Below, piece by piece: positions 14,841-15,180 of a stretch of DNA of 15,180 nt. The DNA lies in assembly GCA_018222695.1 (NCBI GenBank), contig JAAEZV010000015.1:1-15180 (forward strand). The letters are read 5' to 3'. Each line of letters starts with the position of its first letter. Position 1 is the stretch's first letter. Source of the DNA: Gammaproteobacteria bacterium. Its GTDB lineage: Bacteria; Pseudomonadota; Gammaproteobacteria; Pseudomonadales; Halieaceae. A program made the position numbers and the translations under genes. A model generated the notes under the pieces. It saw only the letters and a program-made list of their open reading frames with translations, was not told where the DNA came from and did not search any database.

Positions 14841-14987
14841 GCGTCCCGAAGTAGGGCGATGGGATCGGCCGGACGGAGTAGGGCGCGACATCGACTTTTG
14901 CGGTAGTCTGCCCGCCTCGCAGTGCGGTGCAAAAATAGGCTCATCGTACTCACCGACCAAGACCATGCGCTAAAAAAGAGGTAGCCC
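14841..14987 (+). other. 147-base spacer between galE and the OYE-like gene
   Basis: Contains a 9-base direct repeat AGTAGGGCG at 14850-14858 and 14877-14885 (27 bases apart) and an inverted pair TTTTGC (14896-14901) / GCAAAA (14929-14934). I see no canonical terminator for galE and no clear promoter for the next gene. Confidence 0.45.
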
Positions 14988-15180
14988 GTGCCTGCAATCG
15001 ACAGTTTATTTCATCCCTTCTCGCTCAAATCTCTCAGCACCGAGAACCGTGTTGTCATGGCTCCCATGACCCGTAACCATTCTCCGGACAATATTCCCAG
15101 CGAGGCCTCCGCCGCGTATTACCGGCGTCGTGCGGCAGGCGGTGTAGGACTTATTATCACGGAAGGTACCTGCCCGAATC
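14988..15180 (+). CDS. Old Yellow Enzyme-family NADH:flavin oxidoreductase, N-terminal fragment (3' end outside window)
   Basis: The first 64 residues of an FMN-dependent alpha/beta-barrel ene-reductase. From a GTG at 14988 preceded by GAGGT (14978-14982, 5 bases away) the product reads SLFHPFSLKSLSTENRVVMA then PMTRNHS, the typical OYE opening with the FMN-binding AxMTR segment. It continues with YYRRRAAGGVGLIITEG, the characteristic second strand region. Such enzymes reduce activated alkenes; the physiological substrate is unknown and the substrate-binding His/Asn motif lies beyond the window. No in-frame ATG occurs early enough to keep the N-terminal motif, which supports the GTG start. 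Whether it belongs to the gal transcript is unclear given the 147-base gap. Confidence 0.88.
   Translation, partial: MPAIDSLFHPFSLKSLSTENRVVMAPMTRNHSPDNIPSEASAAYYRRRAAGGVGLIITEGTCPN

Noticed and set aside
14972..14977. Run of six A bases as part of a terminator
   Set aside because: No GC-rich stem is adjacent on the proper side, and the run directly precedes the ribosome binding site of the OYE-like gene.

Overview
The window is 15.2 kb of dense, GC-rich bacterial chromosome. The partial obgE followed by proB, the mixture of fatty-acid oxidation genes and the light-repair genes suggest a free-living, aerobic, light-exposed gammaproteobacterium. A marine OM60/NOR5 (Halieaceae)-like lineage is my best guess, made from gene content and order only. 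I see no rRNA, tRNA, CRISPR array, insertion sequence, phage gene or attachment site, and no gene-free stretch longer than about 175 bases.

Layout. (1) Positions 1-2217, plus strand: the 3' end of obgE (GTPase), proB (glutamate 5-kinase, starting on a TTG that overlaps the obgE stop) and a ZIP-family metal transporter 4 bases further on; these read as one operon. (2) hemH (ferrochelatase) lies on the minus strand, convergent with the transporter and only 7 bases away. (3) Positions 3475-7150, plus strand: three acyl-CoA dehydrogenase genes. The first looks like a self-sufficient enzyme. The second and third are spaced like a two-subunit (large/small) enzyme in which only the large subunit keeps the catalytic-base motif. 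(4) A membrane-anchored M19 dipeptidase on the minus strand. (5) Positions 8455-11467: a light-repair cluster made of an iron-sulfur (6-4) photolyase on the plus strand, facing a minus-strand pair of a DASH-type cryptochrome and a 58-residue four-cysteine DUF2256 protein. (6) Positions 11598-14840, plus strand: galK-galT-galE, the Leloir pathway from galactose to UDP-glucose/galactose interconversion. (7) The start of an Old Yellow Enzyme-type oxidoreductase runs off the right edge.

How they work together. galK, galT and galE are three successive steps of one pathway. The photolyase, cryptochrome and DUF2256 protein form a plausible light-dependent DNA-repair module; DUF2256 has no established function, and its coupling to the cryptochrome is the most interesting lead here. 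The acyl-CoA dehydrogenases would feed beta-oxidation of an acyl-CoA or side chain that I cannot name from sequence alone.

Most genes are conventional and their assignments rest on motifs read by eye. The non-coding observations (inverted repeats between dipeptidase and photolyase, between cryptochrome and galK, and between galT and galE) are directly visible, but their functions are inferred. I did not find a wholly new multi-gene system.
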